This document shows, piece by piece, positions 31,396 to 39,196 of a stretch of DNA of 47,921 nt (positions within the stretch are counted from its first letter, which is position 1; every line of letters begins with the position of its first letter). The DNA is taken from the NCBI GenBank assembly GCA_025964775.1, contig JAOPYE010000030.1, positions 1-47,921 on the forward strand, in the 5' to 3' direction. The notes under the pieces were generated by a model, which did not search any database, was not told the origin of the DNA, and saw only the letters and a list, made by a program, of their open reading frames with translations. The stretch comes from Marmoricola sp. GTDB taxonomy: Bacteria; Actinomycetota; Actinomycetes; Propionibacteriales; Nocardioidaceae. Made by a program: the position numbers and the translations under genes.

Positions 31396-33062
31396 CAGCC
31401 GGTCACCTCGGCGAGGTCGTCGGCCAGGGCGGCGGCATCGCGACGCCAGTCCATCCGGGTCAGGAACGGTTCCCGGCGCCGCCACATCCGGCGCACCGCG
31501 GAGAAAGCAGGGTCGCCGTCGGACTCGACCTGGCGCATGCTGACCTCCAGGTTCGAGAACAGCTGGTCACCCTCACCGAGATCCCAGTGGCCCACGAACA
31601 CCGACGACACGTCGCTCGCCGAGCGGTAGAACCACGCCCACAGCCGGGCACGTTCGACCTGCTCGGGAGTGATCAGGACGTCCCCGACCAGCAGGCCCTT
31701 CAGGTGGGTGTCGAGCAGGGCGAAGTAGTCCGGGACCGACTCCGCGACCGTCGTGAAACCACACGTGCTCCACTCCGACCAGCCGGCCTGCAACGCCGGG
31801 ATCCCGAACGCCGGATACTCGTTGCTGACACTCCCGCGGACGGTGAGGACCAGGTCGGTCAACGCCGTCAGGTAGGTCTTCGACAGGTCGAGGCTGGAGT
31901 GGAAGGCCATGTGCGGACGATCGGCGTACTGCGCAGCGACCGCCTCGAAGAAGCCGTGGTCGTCGTACAGGTCCTGCTGCGGGTGGTCGACGAACAGCCA
32001 GCCGACCTGGTCGTGGTCGGCGGCGAAGGCCGCGGTCTCCTCGAACCACGCGCCGAGGTCGGCGAAGCACTCCACGTTGGTACCCAGGGCGTCCGAGACC
32101 GCGTGGTTGAAGACGGACACGATCGGGAGCGCCGGGTCGAGGCCCACCCGGGCCGCCGCAGGCGTCCGGACCGCCGTGCGCTGGTCGGAGTTGCGCAGCT
32201 GGATCTGGGAGTGGATCCCCTCGGCACGCCACCAGGCCGGTCGGCCGAGACTTGCCTTGAGCCGGTAGAGGACAAGGTCGCGGCCGGCACCGATCACCTC
32301 GCGGTTCGGCCAGAGGTGCTCCTCGAAGAACAGGCCGATCTCCTCGGTGAGGTTCGCCCGGATCGGGAGTCGCGGATCCTGCTTCTCGGGGTACATGGCA
32401 TAAGCCTTCAGGCCGCCGGTCGACTGCGGGAAGATCACCGGGACGTCGTGGCGCAGCGCAGCCTCCACCGCCAGGCCGAAGTTGTTGTAGTCCACGTGAC
32501 TGGTGATCAGGGCAACCACGTCGTCGGCGCGGAGGTGCGCGTCGTAGACGCGGGCGAACTCCCGGCTGCGGACCTCTGCCCGAGCCAGGATCTCGCGGTG
32601 CTCGGCCGAATCGCCTAGTCGGGCGATCTTCGCCATCCGGCACGCCGTCGCGTACACGATCTGGTCGAACGTCTCGGCAGGGATCCCCGACTCGGGCAGG
32701 TCACCACCGAGGTCGACGCCGTCGACCAGGGTCGGCTCGGCATCGCCGGCGACCCGCCGATCGACCAGCGCGTGGATGTCGTAGACCACGTCCGCGCCGT
32801 ACGCCTCGGCCAGGGCACGGACCTCCTCGATCTCGAAGTAGGTCCAGATGTTGTTCCAGCCCTCGTCGGCTCCGCTGAACACGACCAGTCGGGCCGGCTC
32901 GATCCTGCGGAGCGCGTTGGCGACCGTGAGGTTGCGCAGTGTGACCCGCAGGTCCTGGCTCATCGCCTCGACGAGGATGACCCGCTCGCCCACGGCGGTG
33001 TTGGTGCGCCAGAACACGCTCGCCGTCCTGCAGAACGGCACGAAGTCACTGAGTTCCCGCAC
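31395..33062 (-). CDS. Putative GT-B surface-polysaccharide glycosyltransferase
   Basis: 555 aa from GTG 33062, 7 nt after pseG. The N-terminal half reads like the donor-independent half of capsule/teichoic-type GT-B enzymes (RLVVFSGADEGWNNIWTYFE, VVALITSHVDYNNFGLAVEAAL, PVIFPQSTGGLKAYAMYPEK). The C-terminal half contains PIVSVFNHAVSDALG, VGWLFVDHPQQDLYDDHGFF and VLTVRGSVSNEYPAFGIPAL. That last segment matches the G(S/T)xxxE-type nucleotide-sugar site of capsule transferases and CDP-glycerol-type polymerases. It is the most likely enzyme here for polymerising or transferring the pseudaminic acid residue, though donor and acceptor are inferred. Cytoplasmic. Confidence 0.72.
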   Translation of the reverse strand: MRELSDFVPFCRTASVFWRTNTAVGERVILVEAMSQDLRVTLRNLTVANALRRIEPARLVVFSGADEGWNNIWTYFEIEEVRALAEAYGADVVYDIHALVDRRVAGDAEPTLVDGVDLGGDLPESGIPAETFDQIVYATACRMAKIARLGDSAEHREILARAEVRSREFARVYDAHLRADDVVALITSHVDYNNFGLAVEAALRHDVPVIFPQSTGGLKAYAMYPEKQDPRLPIRANLTEEIGLFFEEHLWPNREVIGAGRDLVLYRLKASLGRPAWWRAEGIHSQIQLRNSDQRTAVRTPAAARVGLDPALPIVSVFNHAVSDALGTNVECFADLGAWFEETAAFAADHDQVGWLFVDHPQQDLYDDHGFFEAVAAQYADRPHMAFHSSLDLSKTYLTALTDLVLTVRGSVSNEYPAFGIPALQAGWSEWSTCGFTTVAESVPDYFALLDTHLKGLLVGDVLITPEQVERARLWAWFYRSASDVSSVFVGHWDLGEGDQLFSNLEVSMRQVESDGDPAFSAVRRMWRRREPFLTRMDWRRDAAALADDLAEVTG

Positions 33063-33069
33063 GTGAGAG

Positions 33070-34101
33070 TTATATCAACCGGGTCAGCGCCTCGAACCGG
33101 TCGAGCACGCGCGCACGACCGCCGCCGTCGACCCGGCGCCAGGCGCGGTCGCGCAGCGCGGTGCGAAGATCTCCGTCCAGCAGCGCGGCCTTGAGTACGG
33201 CGGCCGCAGCGGCCTCGCCGCCACCGACGAGGTCGCCCAGGTGGCCCACGCCCAGGGCGAGCTCCGCATCGATGACACGCCCGTAGGAGAGCTCCTGGTT
33301 CCCGGCCACGCAGACGAAGGCGCAGGCAGCGCCCAGGCAGAGCAGCTCCCAGCCCGACGTCCCGGCCGCGCTCACCACCAGATCGGCGTCCAGTACCTCC
33401 TCCGCGATCCGGTCGGTCGGACCGATCACGGTGATCCGCTGCCCCGCGCCGGCCTCGACCGGATCCGGCCACGGCGTGGGTACCACCACGCGCAGGTCGA
33501 ACGGCACTCCCGTGGCCACCAGCACCCGGGTGAGGACTGCGCCGGCGCCGTACGTGTCGGTGCCTCCGAAGAACGCGAAGACCCGGGGCGTCGGGGCGTC
33601 TTCGGACCGGGGCCGCTGCGGACGCCGCACCAGGATCTCGGTACGCATCAGCGCGTAGTCGAGCCCGGCAAGCCTGAGGGTGGCCTCGGGCAGCGCCCAC
33701 GAGTCGCCCTCGGCGCCGATGTTCTGGTCGACGACCAGGAGGCCGACGCGGCCGGCAGGGTCACCGTCGACCAGGGCGATCGTGGGGTACACCGCGGAGA
33801 CGGCTGCGTACAGCGCAACCGGCTGGTGGTAGCTGTCGATGACCGCCGCAGTCGCTCCCAGCGCACCCAGCACCTCGAGGTGATCCTCGACACCTGCCGG
33901 AGCAGGAACGTGCCGCAGACCCCGGCTCTCGACCTGGGTGCGGGCGAAGTCGACCGAGGTGACATCGGCTGCGAACACGACCTCCCAGCCGCGCGTGCCG
34001 AACTCCTCGGCGAGCGCGAGGCACCGCATCACGTGACCGATTCCGTATTCGGGCCCGACGTCGCAGAACACGACGAGCACCTCACCGGACCGTCCCGCCA
34101 T
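33070..34101 (-). CDS. pseG: UDP-2,4-diacetamido-2,4,6-trideoxy-altropyranose hydrolase (PseG-like)
   Basis: 343 aa. PseG removes UDP before the NeuB-type condensation. The N-terminal glycine-rich GT-B loop with catalytic His is GPEYGIGHVMRCLALAEEF at about 18-36. TAAVIDSYH, FAFFGGTDTYGAGAVL and VVSAAGTSGWELLCLGA are the family landmarks, and NQELSYGRVIDAELALGVGHLGD is the C-terminal loop. The ATG at 34101 has GAGGAG 6 nt upstream. It is the first gene of the minus-strand glycan operon and faces pseB across a 97-bp divergent promoter. Confidence 0.88.
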   Translation of the reverse strand: MAGRSGEVLVVFCDVGPEYGIGHVMRCLALAEEFGTRGWEVVFAADVTSVDFARTQVESRGLRHVPAPAGVEDHLEVLGALGATAAVIDSYHQPVALYAAVSAVYPTIALVDGDPAGRVGLLVVDQNIGAEGDSWALPEATLRLAGLDYALMRTEILVRRPQRPRSEDAPTPRVFAFFGGTDTYGAGAVLTRVLVATGVPFDLRVVVPTPWPDPVEAGAGQRITVIGPTDRIAEEVLDADLVVSAAGTSGWELLCLGAACAFVCVAGNQELSYGRVIDAELALGVGHLGDLVGGGEAAAAAVLKAALLDGDLRTALRDRAWRRVDGGGRARVLDRFEALTRLI

Positions 34102-34136
34102 GAATCGCTCCTCGATGACTGTTCGACGTGCCCCTC

Positions 34137-34142
34137 ACGGTA
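34137..34142 (-). promoter_or_regulatory. Predicted -10 of the pseG operon
   Basis: On the minus strand TACCGT (34142-34137) would start near 34130 and give a leader of about 29 nt with the GAGGAG site of pseG. It shares the TA at 34141-34142 with the opposing -10. Confidence 0.5.
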
Positions 34143-34146
34143 TCGT
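34141..34146 (+). promoter_or_regulatory. Predicted -10 of the pseB operon
   Basis: TATCGT (34141-34146) would start near 34153, leaving a leader of about 46 nt with GGAAGG before GTG 34199. It is interlocked with the minus-strand TACCGT. Confidence 0.5.
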
Positions 34147-34198
34147 CAGGCCGGTTGTCAACCGCGGCGTCGCCCGCGAAACGGAAGGCTGGCTAGAC

Positions 34199-35188
34199 GT
34201 GTCCGTTCTCAAGGGATCCAGCATCCTGATCACCGGGGGCACCGGCTCCTTCGGCAAGGCATTCATCCGTTACGCGCTGGACAACCTCGAGCCGAAGCGG
34301 CTGATCATCTTCTCGCGCGACGAGCTGAAGCAGTACGAGGTCCGCGGGTTGTTCGCCGACGACCCCCGGCTGCGCTTCTTCATCGGCGACATCCGCGACC
34401 AGCAGCGGCTGTTCCGTGCGATGCACAACGTCGACTACGTGGTCCACGCGGCGGCGCTGAAGCAGGTCGACACCGGCGAGTACAACCCGTTCGAGTTCGT
34501 GAAGACCAACGTGATGGGCTCGCAGAACGTGGTCGAGGCCGCGATCGACGCCGGCGTGAAGCGCGTCGTCGCACTGTCGACCGACAAGGCGTCCAGCCCG
34601 ATCAACCTGTACGGCGCCACCAAGCTGACCGCCGACAAGATCTTCATCCTCGGCAACAACTACGCGGCCTCCTACCCGACCCGCTTCGCCGTGGTCCGGT
34701 ACGGCAACGTCACCGGGTCGCGAGGCTCGATCATCCCGAAGTGGCGCGCGATGCACGCGAACGGCGAGAAGCTCCCGATCACGGACCTGCGCTGCACCCG
34801 CTTCCTGATCACGCTGCCGCAGGCGGTGCAGATGGTCGTCGACACCTTCGAGCTGATGCAGGGCGGCGAGCTGCTGGTGCCGCACATCCCCTCGCACAAG
34901 GTGGTCGACCTGGCACACGCCGTGGCTCCCGGGGCCGAGTTCGTCGACATCGGCCTGCGGCCCGGCGAGAAGCTGCACGAGGAGATGATCAGCCCGGAGG
35001 AGGGCCGACGCGCCGTGATCATCGCCGACGGCAAGTACTACGTGATCGAGCCGGAGACCCCGCAGTGGGGCTACAAGCCGATCACCGACGCCGTACCGGT
35101 ACCCGAGGGCTTCCACTGCGCATCGGACAAGAACGACATCTGGTGGGGCGTCGACGAGCTCCGCGAGGTCCTCGAGTCGGGGATCTGA
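34199..35188 (+). CDS. pseB: UDP-N-acetylglucosamine 4,6-dehydratase (inverting), PseB
   Basis: 329 aa from GTG 34199; earlier in-frame starts would lie upstream of the predicted promoter. First step of CMP-pseudaminic acid synthesis. The NADP loop SILITGGTGSFGKAF is at the N-terminus. FSRDELKQYEV, FFIGDIRDQQRL, VVHAAALKQVDTGEYNPFE and the catalytic block ALSTDKASSPINLYGATKL (with the Y-x3-K pair) follow. VRYGNVTGSRGSIIPKW and TDLRCTRFLI are characteristic of the PseB/FlaA1 group, distinct from membrane-bound non-inverting PglF types. It leads the plus-strand operon pseB-pseC-cytidylyltransferase-sulfotransferase-like. Confidence 0.95.
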   Translation: MSVLKGSSILITGGTGSFGKAFIRYALDNLEPKRLIIFSRDELKQYEVRGLFADDPRLRFFIGDIRDQQRLFRAMHNVDYVVHAAALKQVDTGEYNPFEFVKTNVMGSQNVVEAAIDAGVKRVVALSTDKASSPINLYGATKLTADKIFILGNNYAASYPTRFAVVRYGNVTGSRGSIIPKWRAMHANGEKLPITDLRCTRFLITLPQAVQMVVDTFELMQGGELLVPHIPSHKVVDLAHAVAPGAEFVDIGLRPGEKLHEEMISPEEGRRAVIIADGKYYVIEPETPQWGYKPITDAVPVPEGFHCASDKNDIWWGVDELREVLESGI

Positions 35189-35191
35189 CCC

Positions 35192-36316
35192 GTGCTGCCC
35201 TACGGTCGCCAGTCGATCTCCGAAGCCGACATCGAGGCCGTTGCTGCGATCCTGCGGGGCGACTGGCTCACGACGGGACCGACCGTCACCGCCTTCGAGG
35301 AGGCGATCTCGGCGGCCACCGGAGGGCACCGCGCTGTCTCCTGCACCTCCGGTACGGCGGCGTTGCACATGGCGTACGCCGCCGCCGGCGTCGGACCCGG
35401 TGACCAGGTCGTCACCACGCCGATGACCTTCGTCGCGACGGCCTCGGGCGCCTCGATCCTCGGAGCCGAGGTGGTCTTCGCCGATGTCGAGGAGGACACC
35501 GCACTGCTCGATCCCGCTGCCGTGGAGGCCGTGGTGACCGAGCGCACCTCGGTGATCGCCGCGGTCGACTACGCCGGTCATGCCGCCGACTACGACGCCC
35601 TCCAGCCGATCGCGGACCGCGTCGGCGCGCTCACCCTGGACGATGCGGCCCACTCGATCGGCGGCACCTACCGGGGTCGCCCCGTCGGGGACCTGGCCGA
35701 CATCACGACGCTGTCTTTCTTCCCGACCAAGAACCTGACCACCGGTGAGGGCGGCGCGGCCGTGTTCAAGGACGACGCCCTGGCCCAGCGCGCACACGAG
35801 TTCCACTTCATCGGCCTGGTGCGCGACCAGACCAGGTTCGCGATGACCGATGAGGGCCCGTGGCACCAGGAGGTGCACGAGTTCGGGATCAACTACCGGC
35901 TGACCGACGTCGCCTCGGCCCTCGGCCTCTCCCAGCTGTCACGACTTGCGGGCTTCAAGCAGCGGCGCACCGAGATCACCGCGCGCTACAACGCCGCCCT
36001 CGCCGATCTGGACGGCGTGCGGATCCCGACGCAGCGCCCGGACGTCGACCCGGCCTGGCACCTCTACCCGGTGCGGATCCTCGAGAGCCGTCGGCGCGAG
36101 GTCTTCGAGAAGATGCGGGAGCACGGCATCGGCGTCCAGGTGAACTACATCCCGGTCTACTGGCACCCGGTGTACGCGAACCTCGGCTACCGGCGCGGGA
36201 TGTGTCCGAACGCCGAGGCCTTCTACGCCGAGGAGCTCTCGCTGCCGCTGTACCCGGACCTCACGGACGCCCAGGTCGACCAGGTGATCGACGTACTGGC
36301 CCAGGTCCTGACGTGA
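35192..36316 (+). CDS. pseC: UDP-4-amino-4,6-dideoxy-N-acetyl-altrosamine transaminase, PseC
   Basis: 374 aa from GTG 35192, 3 nt after pseB. It is a PLP-dependent DegT/DnrJ/EryC1/StrS-type aminotransferase, the second step of the pathway. MLPYGRQSISEADIEAV, GDWLTTGPTVTAFE, SCTSGTAALHMAY and LTLDDAAHSIGG lead to the PLP Lys in FFPTKNLTTGEGG. INYRLTDVASALGLSQL and VQVNYIPVYWHPVY complete the fold. The WLTTGP and HPVY segments fit PseC. The stop overlaps the next start by 4 bases (GTGA). Confidence 0.94.
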   Translation: MLPYGRQSISEADIEAVAAILRGDWLTTGPTVTAFEEAISAATGGHRAVSCTSGTAALHMAYAAAGVGPGDQVVTTPMTFVATASGASILGAEVVFADVEEDTALLDPAAVEAVVTERTSVIAAVDYAGHAADYDALQPIADRVGALTLDDAAHSIGGTYRGRPVGDLADITTLSFFPTKNLTTGEGGAAVFKDDALAQRAHEFHFIGLVRDQTRFAMTDEGPWHQEVHEFGINYRLTDVASALGLSQLSRLAGFKQRRTEITARYNAALADLDGVRIPTQRPDVDPAWHLYPVRILESRRREVFEKMREHGIGVQVNYIPVYWHPVYANLGYRRGMCPNAEAFYAEELSLPLYPDLTDAQVDQVIDVLAQVLT

Positions 36317-37047
36317 GCGGTCGCGTCGGGGTCATCACCCAGGCACGCACCACCAGCACGCGGCTGCCGGGGAAGGTCCTGCTCACCGCCGGAGGGCGGA
36401 CGCTCCTCGACCACCACCTCGACCGGCTCGAGTCCGCCGGGCTCGACGTGTACGTCGCGACCACCGTGAACGCGAGCGACGACCCGATCGTCGCGCTCGC
36501 CGAAGCGCGGGGACTCGGGGTCCACCGCGGCAGCGAGGACGACGTCCTCGCCCGGTTCACCGGCTGCATCGAGGAGTTCTCCCTGGGGACGGTCGTCCGG
36601 GTGACGTCGGACTGCCCCCTGATCGACGGTGCGCTGGTGGCCCACGGCATCGAGATCTTCCTGGCTGCCGACGACCCGTGGACCTATGTGTCCAACGGCC
36701 TCGAACGCACCTACCCGCGCGGCTTCGACTTCGAGGTGTTCAGCGCGCAGGCCCTGCTGGACGCGGGAGAGCACGCCCACGAGCAGCCGCAGCGCGAGCA
36801 CGTGACGCCGTATCTGTACACCAACAGCTCGGGCAGGATGTCGCTGCGCAACCTGTCCCGTACGGCGAACGCGTCGGCGTACCGGGTCACTCTCGACACT
36901 GCCGAGGACCTGGTGCTGATCCGGACGCTGATCGAGGACTACGACGCAGCCGGACTCGACGTCGACCAGATCATCGCGGTCCTCGACGCGCACCCCGAGC
37001 TGGTCGCCGTGAACGCGCACGTCGAGCAGAAGAAGCTCGGCCAGTGA
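36313..37047 (+). CDS. pseF: SpsF/NeuA-type cytidylyltransferase, probable PseF
   Basis: 244 aa from GTG 36313 (GTGA overlap with pseC). The N-terminus VGVITQARTTSTRLPGKVLL is the nucleotide-binding loop of the CTP_transf_3 family in its SpsF form (QARxxSTRLPGK), not the PARGGSKRIPRKN form of NeuA or Campylobacter PseF. HRGSEDDVLARFTGC, RVTSDCPLIDG and YVSNGLERTYPRGFDFEVF are further motifs. Its position directly after pseC and the absence of another candidate make it the likely CMP-pseudaminic acid synthetase, the last activation step. SpsF proteins are also found in spore-coat and legionaminic pathways. Confidence 0.85.
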   Translation: MSGRVGVITQARTTSTRLPGKVLLTAGGRTLLDHHLDRLESAGLDVYVATTVNASDDPIVALAEARGLGVHRGSEDDVLARFTGCIEEFSLGTVVRVTSDCPLIDGALVAHGIEIFLAADDPWTYVSNGLERTYPRGFDFEVFSAQALLDAGEHAHEQPQREHVTPYLYTNSSGRMSLRNLSRTANASAYRVTLDTAEDLVLIRTLIEDYDAAGLDVDQIIAVLDAHPELVAVNAHVEQKKLGQ

Positions 37048-38186
37048 CCACGCCGCGCAAGACCCTGGTGATCCATTCCGGCACCTACAAGACCGGGTCG
37101 AGTGCCATCCAGCTGTACCTCGCCCGCGCGCAGCACCACCGCAAGCTCGGCGATGCCACCTACCCGATGACCGGGCGGGGCCTGGGCGTCCAGCACGCCA
37201 ACCTGACCGCCGAGATCCGTGGCGGCTGGTCGTTCGACCCCGCGCGAGGCAGCTGGGCCCGACTGCTGGAGGAGATCAACACGGGCGATGCCCTGACGAC
37301 GGTCATCTCCTCGGAGAACTTCGCCAGCTTCACCCCGGACCAGCTGGACCAGGTCGGCCGGCACACGTCGGCGGCCGGGGTCGATGTCCGCTGGGTCCAC
37401 TACGTGCGCGAGCAGTCCGGCTTCTACAACGCCTTCTACGTCGAGCGCCTCGTGTCGATGCGACCGGAGTTCGCCAACCGGATCGACCTGCCGGTCGAGG
37501 ACTTCGCGACCTGGAGCCCGATCGACCTCTCTGTGCTGGACTACGCGAGCTTCGCCGACCAGGTCCGCGCGTCCGTCCCGGGCGTGGACCTGCGCCTGCG
37601 ACCGTTCTCCCGCCCCCACCTGCGCGACGGCGACGTCGTCGCCGACTTCTGCGCGACCGCCGGCATCCCGCATGCGCCCGGGCACGCCGAGGTGACCAAC
37701 GTCGGCACCGGCTGGCGCACCGCGGAGACGGCACGGCGTCTCACGCCCCTGATGAAGCTGGCCGAGATCGGCGGCCGGGTTGCGGGCATGCAGAACGCCG
37801 ATGCGACCCGGATGCGCTGGATCGCCCTGGTCCGCAGTGAGCTCGTCGCGGCGACCGACGAGCTCGGCTGGAACGCCGAGTCGGCGATCTACCTGACCCC
37901 GGAGTTCCGCGAGCAGCTCCTGGCCCGGTACACGGCCGAGAACGAACGGGTCGCCGAGATCGGTGGCTTCGACTGGCCCGCGATCGTCGCCGCCGAGAAG
38001 CCCGAGGCCCGCAACGTCGGCGACTTCGCCGCCATCCCTGCCTCGGAGTTCGCCTACGTCATGCAGCGCGTGGTGGCGCTGTTGACGGACCCGCCCGAGG
38101 AGATCGCGGCGCTGCTGGTGCCGCGTCCGGTCCCGTCGATCCCCCGACGGGCCCTGCAGCGCCTGCGTCGCACGTTCAGCCCGTAG
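37044..38186 (+). CDS. Sulfotransferase-like P-loop protein
   Basis: 380 aa from GTG 37044, overlapping the cytidylyltransferase stop. The N-terminal LVIHSGTYKTGSSAIQLYLA matches the 5'-phosphosulfate loop of PAPS-dependent sulfotransferases (GTxKTGSTS-like). ALTTVISSENFAS and VRWVHYVREQSGFYNAFYV could supply the 3'-phosphate-binding Ser/Arg region. The rest is weakly conserved. Homologues of this shape occur in surface-glycan clusters, where true sulfation is often unproven. It could modify the nonulosonic polymer or act as a glycosyltransferase-like partner. It converges with the coiled-coil gene, their 3' ends overlapping by 11 bp. Confidence 0.68.
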   Translation: MTTPRKTLVIHSGTYKTGSSAIQLYLARAQHHRKLGDATYPMTGRGLGVQHANLTAEIRGGWSFDPARGSWARLLEEINTGDALTTVISSENFASFTPDQLDQVGRHTSAAGVDVRWVHYVREQSGFYNAFYVERLVSMRPEFANRIDLPVEDFATWSPIDLSVLDYASFADQVRASVPGVDLRLRPFSRPHLRDGDVVADFCATAGIPHAPGHAEVTNVGTGWRTAETARRLTPLMKLAEIGGRVAGMQNADATRMRWIALVRSELVAATDELGWNAESAIYLTPEFREQLLARYTAENERVAEIGGFDWPAIVAAEKPEARNVGDFAAIPASEFAYVMQRVVALLTDPPEEIAALLVPRPVPSIPRRALQRLRRTFSP

Positions 38187-38511
38187 GGCCGTCGGTCGTC
38201 GAGTCGATCCCGGCCCGGGTCTCGAGAACGCGCAGGCGCTCCTCGAACACCACAGCGGCGCTGATCCGGGCACGCACCTTCGCGTGCTCGGCGCGGACCT
38301 CGTCGACCAGGCTGCGAGCCTGGCCCCGCTGCTCGTCGTCCGCCTCGAACGCGGGATCGTCGAGCCGGGCGCGCAGGTCCTCGACGCGCTCCTCGAGGGC
38401 AGCGAGCTGCGGCGCGATCCGGATCAGCTCACGCTCCACCGTGCTGATCCGGGCGCCCTGGGCGCGGACCTCGCGCAACGCCTCCAGGAACGACCTGAGC
38501 TTGGACATCAC
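38176..38511 (-). CDS. Small coiled-coil protein
   Basis: 111 aa from GTG 38511 (GTGA overlap with the GT29-like gene; an ATG follows at the next codon). The sequence is almost wholly helical with heptads (SFLEALREVRAQGARISTVE, LAALEERVEDLRARL, VDEVRAEHAKVRARI) and an acidic middle. No catalytic motif is visible. It probably forms a dimeric coiled coil and, being translationally coupled, is likely a partner or length/scaffold factor for the preceding transferase. Confidence 0.72.
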   Translation of the reverse strand: MMSKLRSFLEALREVRAQGARISTVERELIRIAPQLAALEERVEDLRARLDDPAFEADDEQRGQARSLVDEVRAEHAKVRARISAAVVFEERLRVLETRAGIDSTTDGPTG

Positions 38512-39176
38512 ATGTCTCCTGTGAGCGGGAGGAACCTCATCCGACCCGTGGCGAGCCAGCCGGAGATCAATACTGCCTCAGCGGCGATCCGGTGCTCGGG
38601 ACCGACCCCGACCGAGTCGCCCCACTGGTGCTGCCACGAGGTCTGGGTCGGGTCGTCGACGAACGAGATCCCGGTCAGCAGGACCTCGGCCTCCGCGAAC
38701 AGGTTCATCGCCAGCCAGGCGGCCGTCGTCCCGGTCGTGGGCGCGAGCTGTTCCTCACGCCAGGGCAGTCCCAGCTCGGTGTTCAGCGGGATGGCCACCG
38801 CGTCGTTGCGGGCGACCGCGAAGCCGAGGTCGGCCGGCCACGAGGCCGGCCACAGCTCGGGCCTGCCGTACATGCGCATCGGTTCGAGCAGCACGTAGAG
38901 GCGTTCGCGGTACCGGTCGAACAGGTGCGGGGTCGCCGGCACCAGTCGGCTGAAGAGCACCACGTCGGTCCTCGAGCCCTGGGTCGCCGGCTGGCCCGGA
39001 CGGTCGGTCACGAACGAGTTCACCCGGAAGACGAGGTCGGCGCCGTCGATCGCCGCAGCCCGGGATGCCGACGGTTCCATCGGGGCGTTGCCGACGACGG
39101 CTATACGGCGTACGGGGCCGCGCGCGTAGGCCTCGGCCAGCTCCCGCAGGGGAGCCAGCCGAGGGTCCGACGTCAC
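38508..39176 (-). CDS. GT29-like (sialyltransferase-family) glycosyltransferase
   Basis: 222 aa from GTG 39176. The order of sialyl motifs is clear. Motif L is at residues 24-53 (RRIAVVGNAPMEPSAS, AAIDGADLVFRVN), with GSRTDVV at 67-73 matching the VGSRT segment. Motif S is at 146-172 (APTTGTTAAWLAMNLFAEAE, LLTGISF). The terminal H195-x4-E200 equals motif VS. In eukaryotes these motifs bind CMP-sialic acid. Beside genes for a CMP-nonulosonate, the parsimonious role is transfer of pseudaminic acid. It lacks a signal or membrane anchor and is short for the family. It sits 8 bp after the osmoprotectant binding-protein gene, behind a small hairpin. Confidence 0.78.
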   Translation of the reverse strand: MTSDPRLAPLRELAEAYARGPVRRIAVVGNAPMEPSASRAAAIDGADLVFRVNSFVTDRPGQPATQGSRTDVVLFSRLVPATPHLFDRYRERLYVLLEPMRMYGRPELWPASWPADLGFAVARNDAVAIPLNTELGLPWREEQLAPTTGTTAAWLAMNLFAEAEVLLTGISFVDDPTQTSWQHQWGDSVGVGPEHRIAAEAVLISGWLATGRMRFLPLTGDM

Positions 39177-39180
39177 CGAC

Positions 39181-39196
39181 GGACTCAGATGAGTCC
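39181..39196 (-). other. Hairpin over the binding-protein stop, just before the GT29-like start
   Basis: GGACTC (39181-39186), AGAT, GAGTCC (39191-39196): a perfect 6-bp stem. On the minus-strand mRNA it contains the stop codon of the binding-protein gene and ends 4 nt before GTG 39176. It could attenuate the operon or hide the start of the GT29-like gene. Confidence 0.5.

Noticed and set aside
33241..35403. 720-codon plus-strand frame across pseG, pseB and pseC
   Set aside because: Low-complexity Arg/Gly/His-rich translation spanning oppositely oriented real genes.
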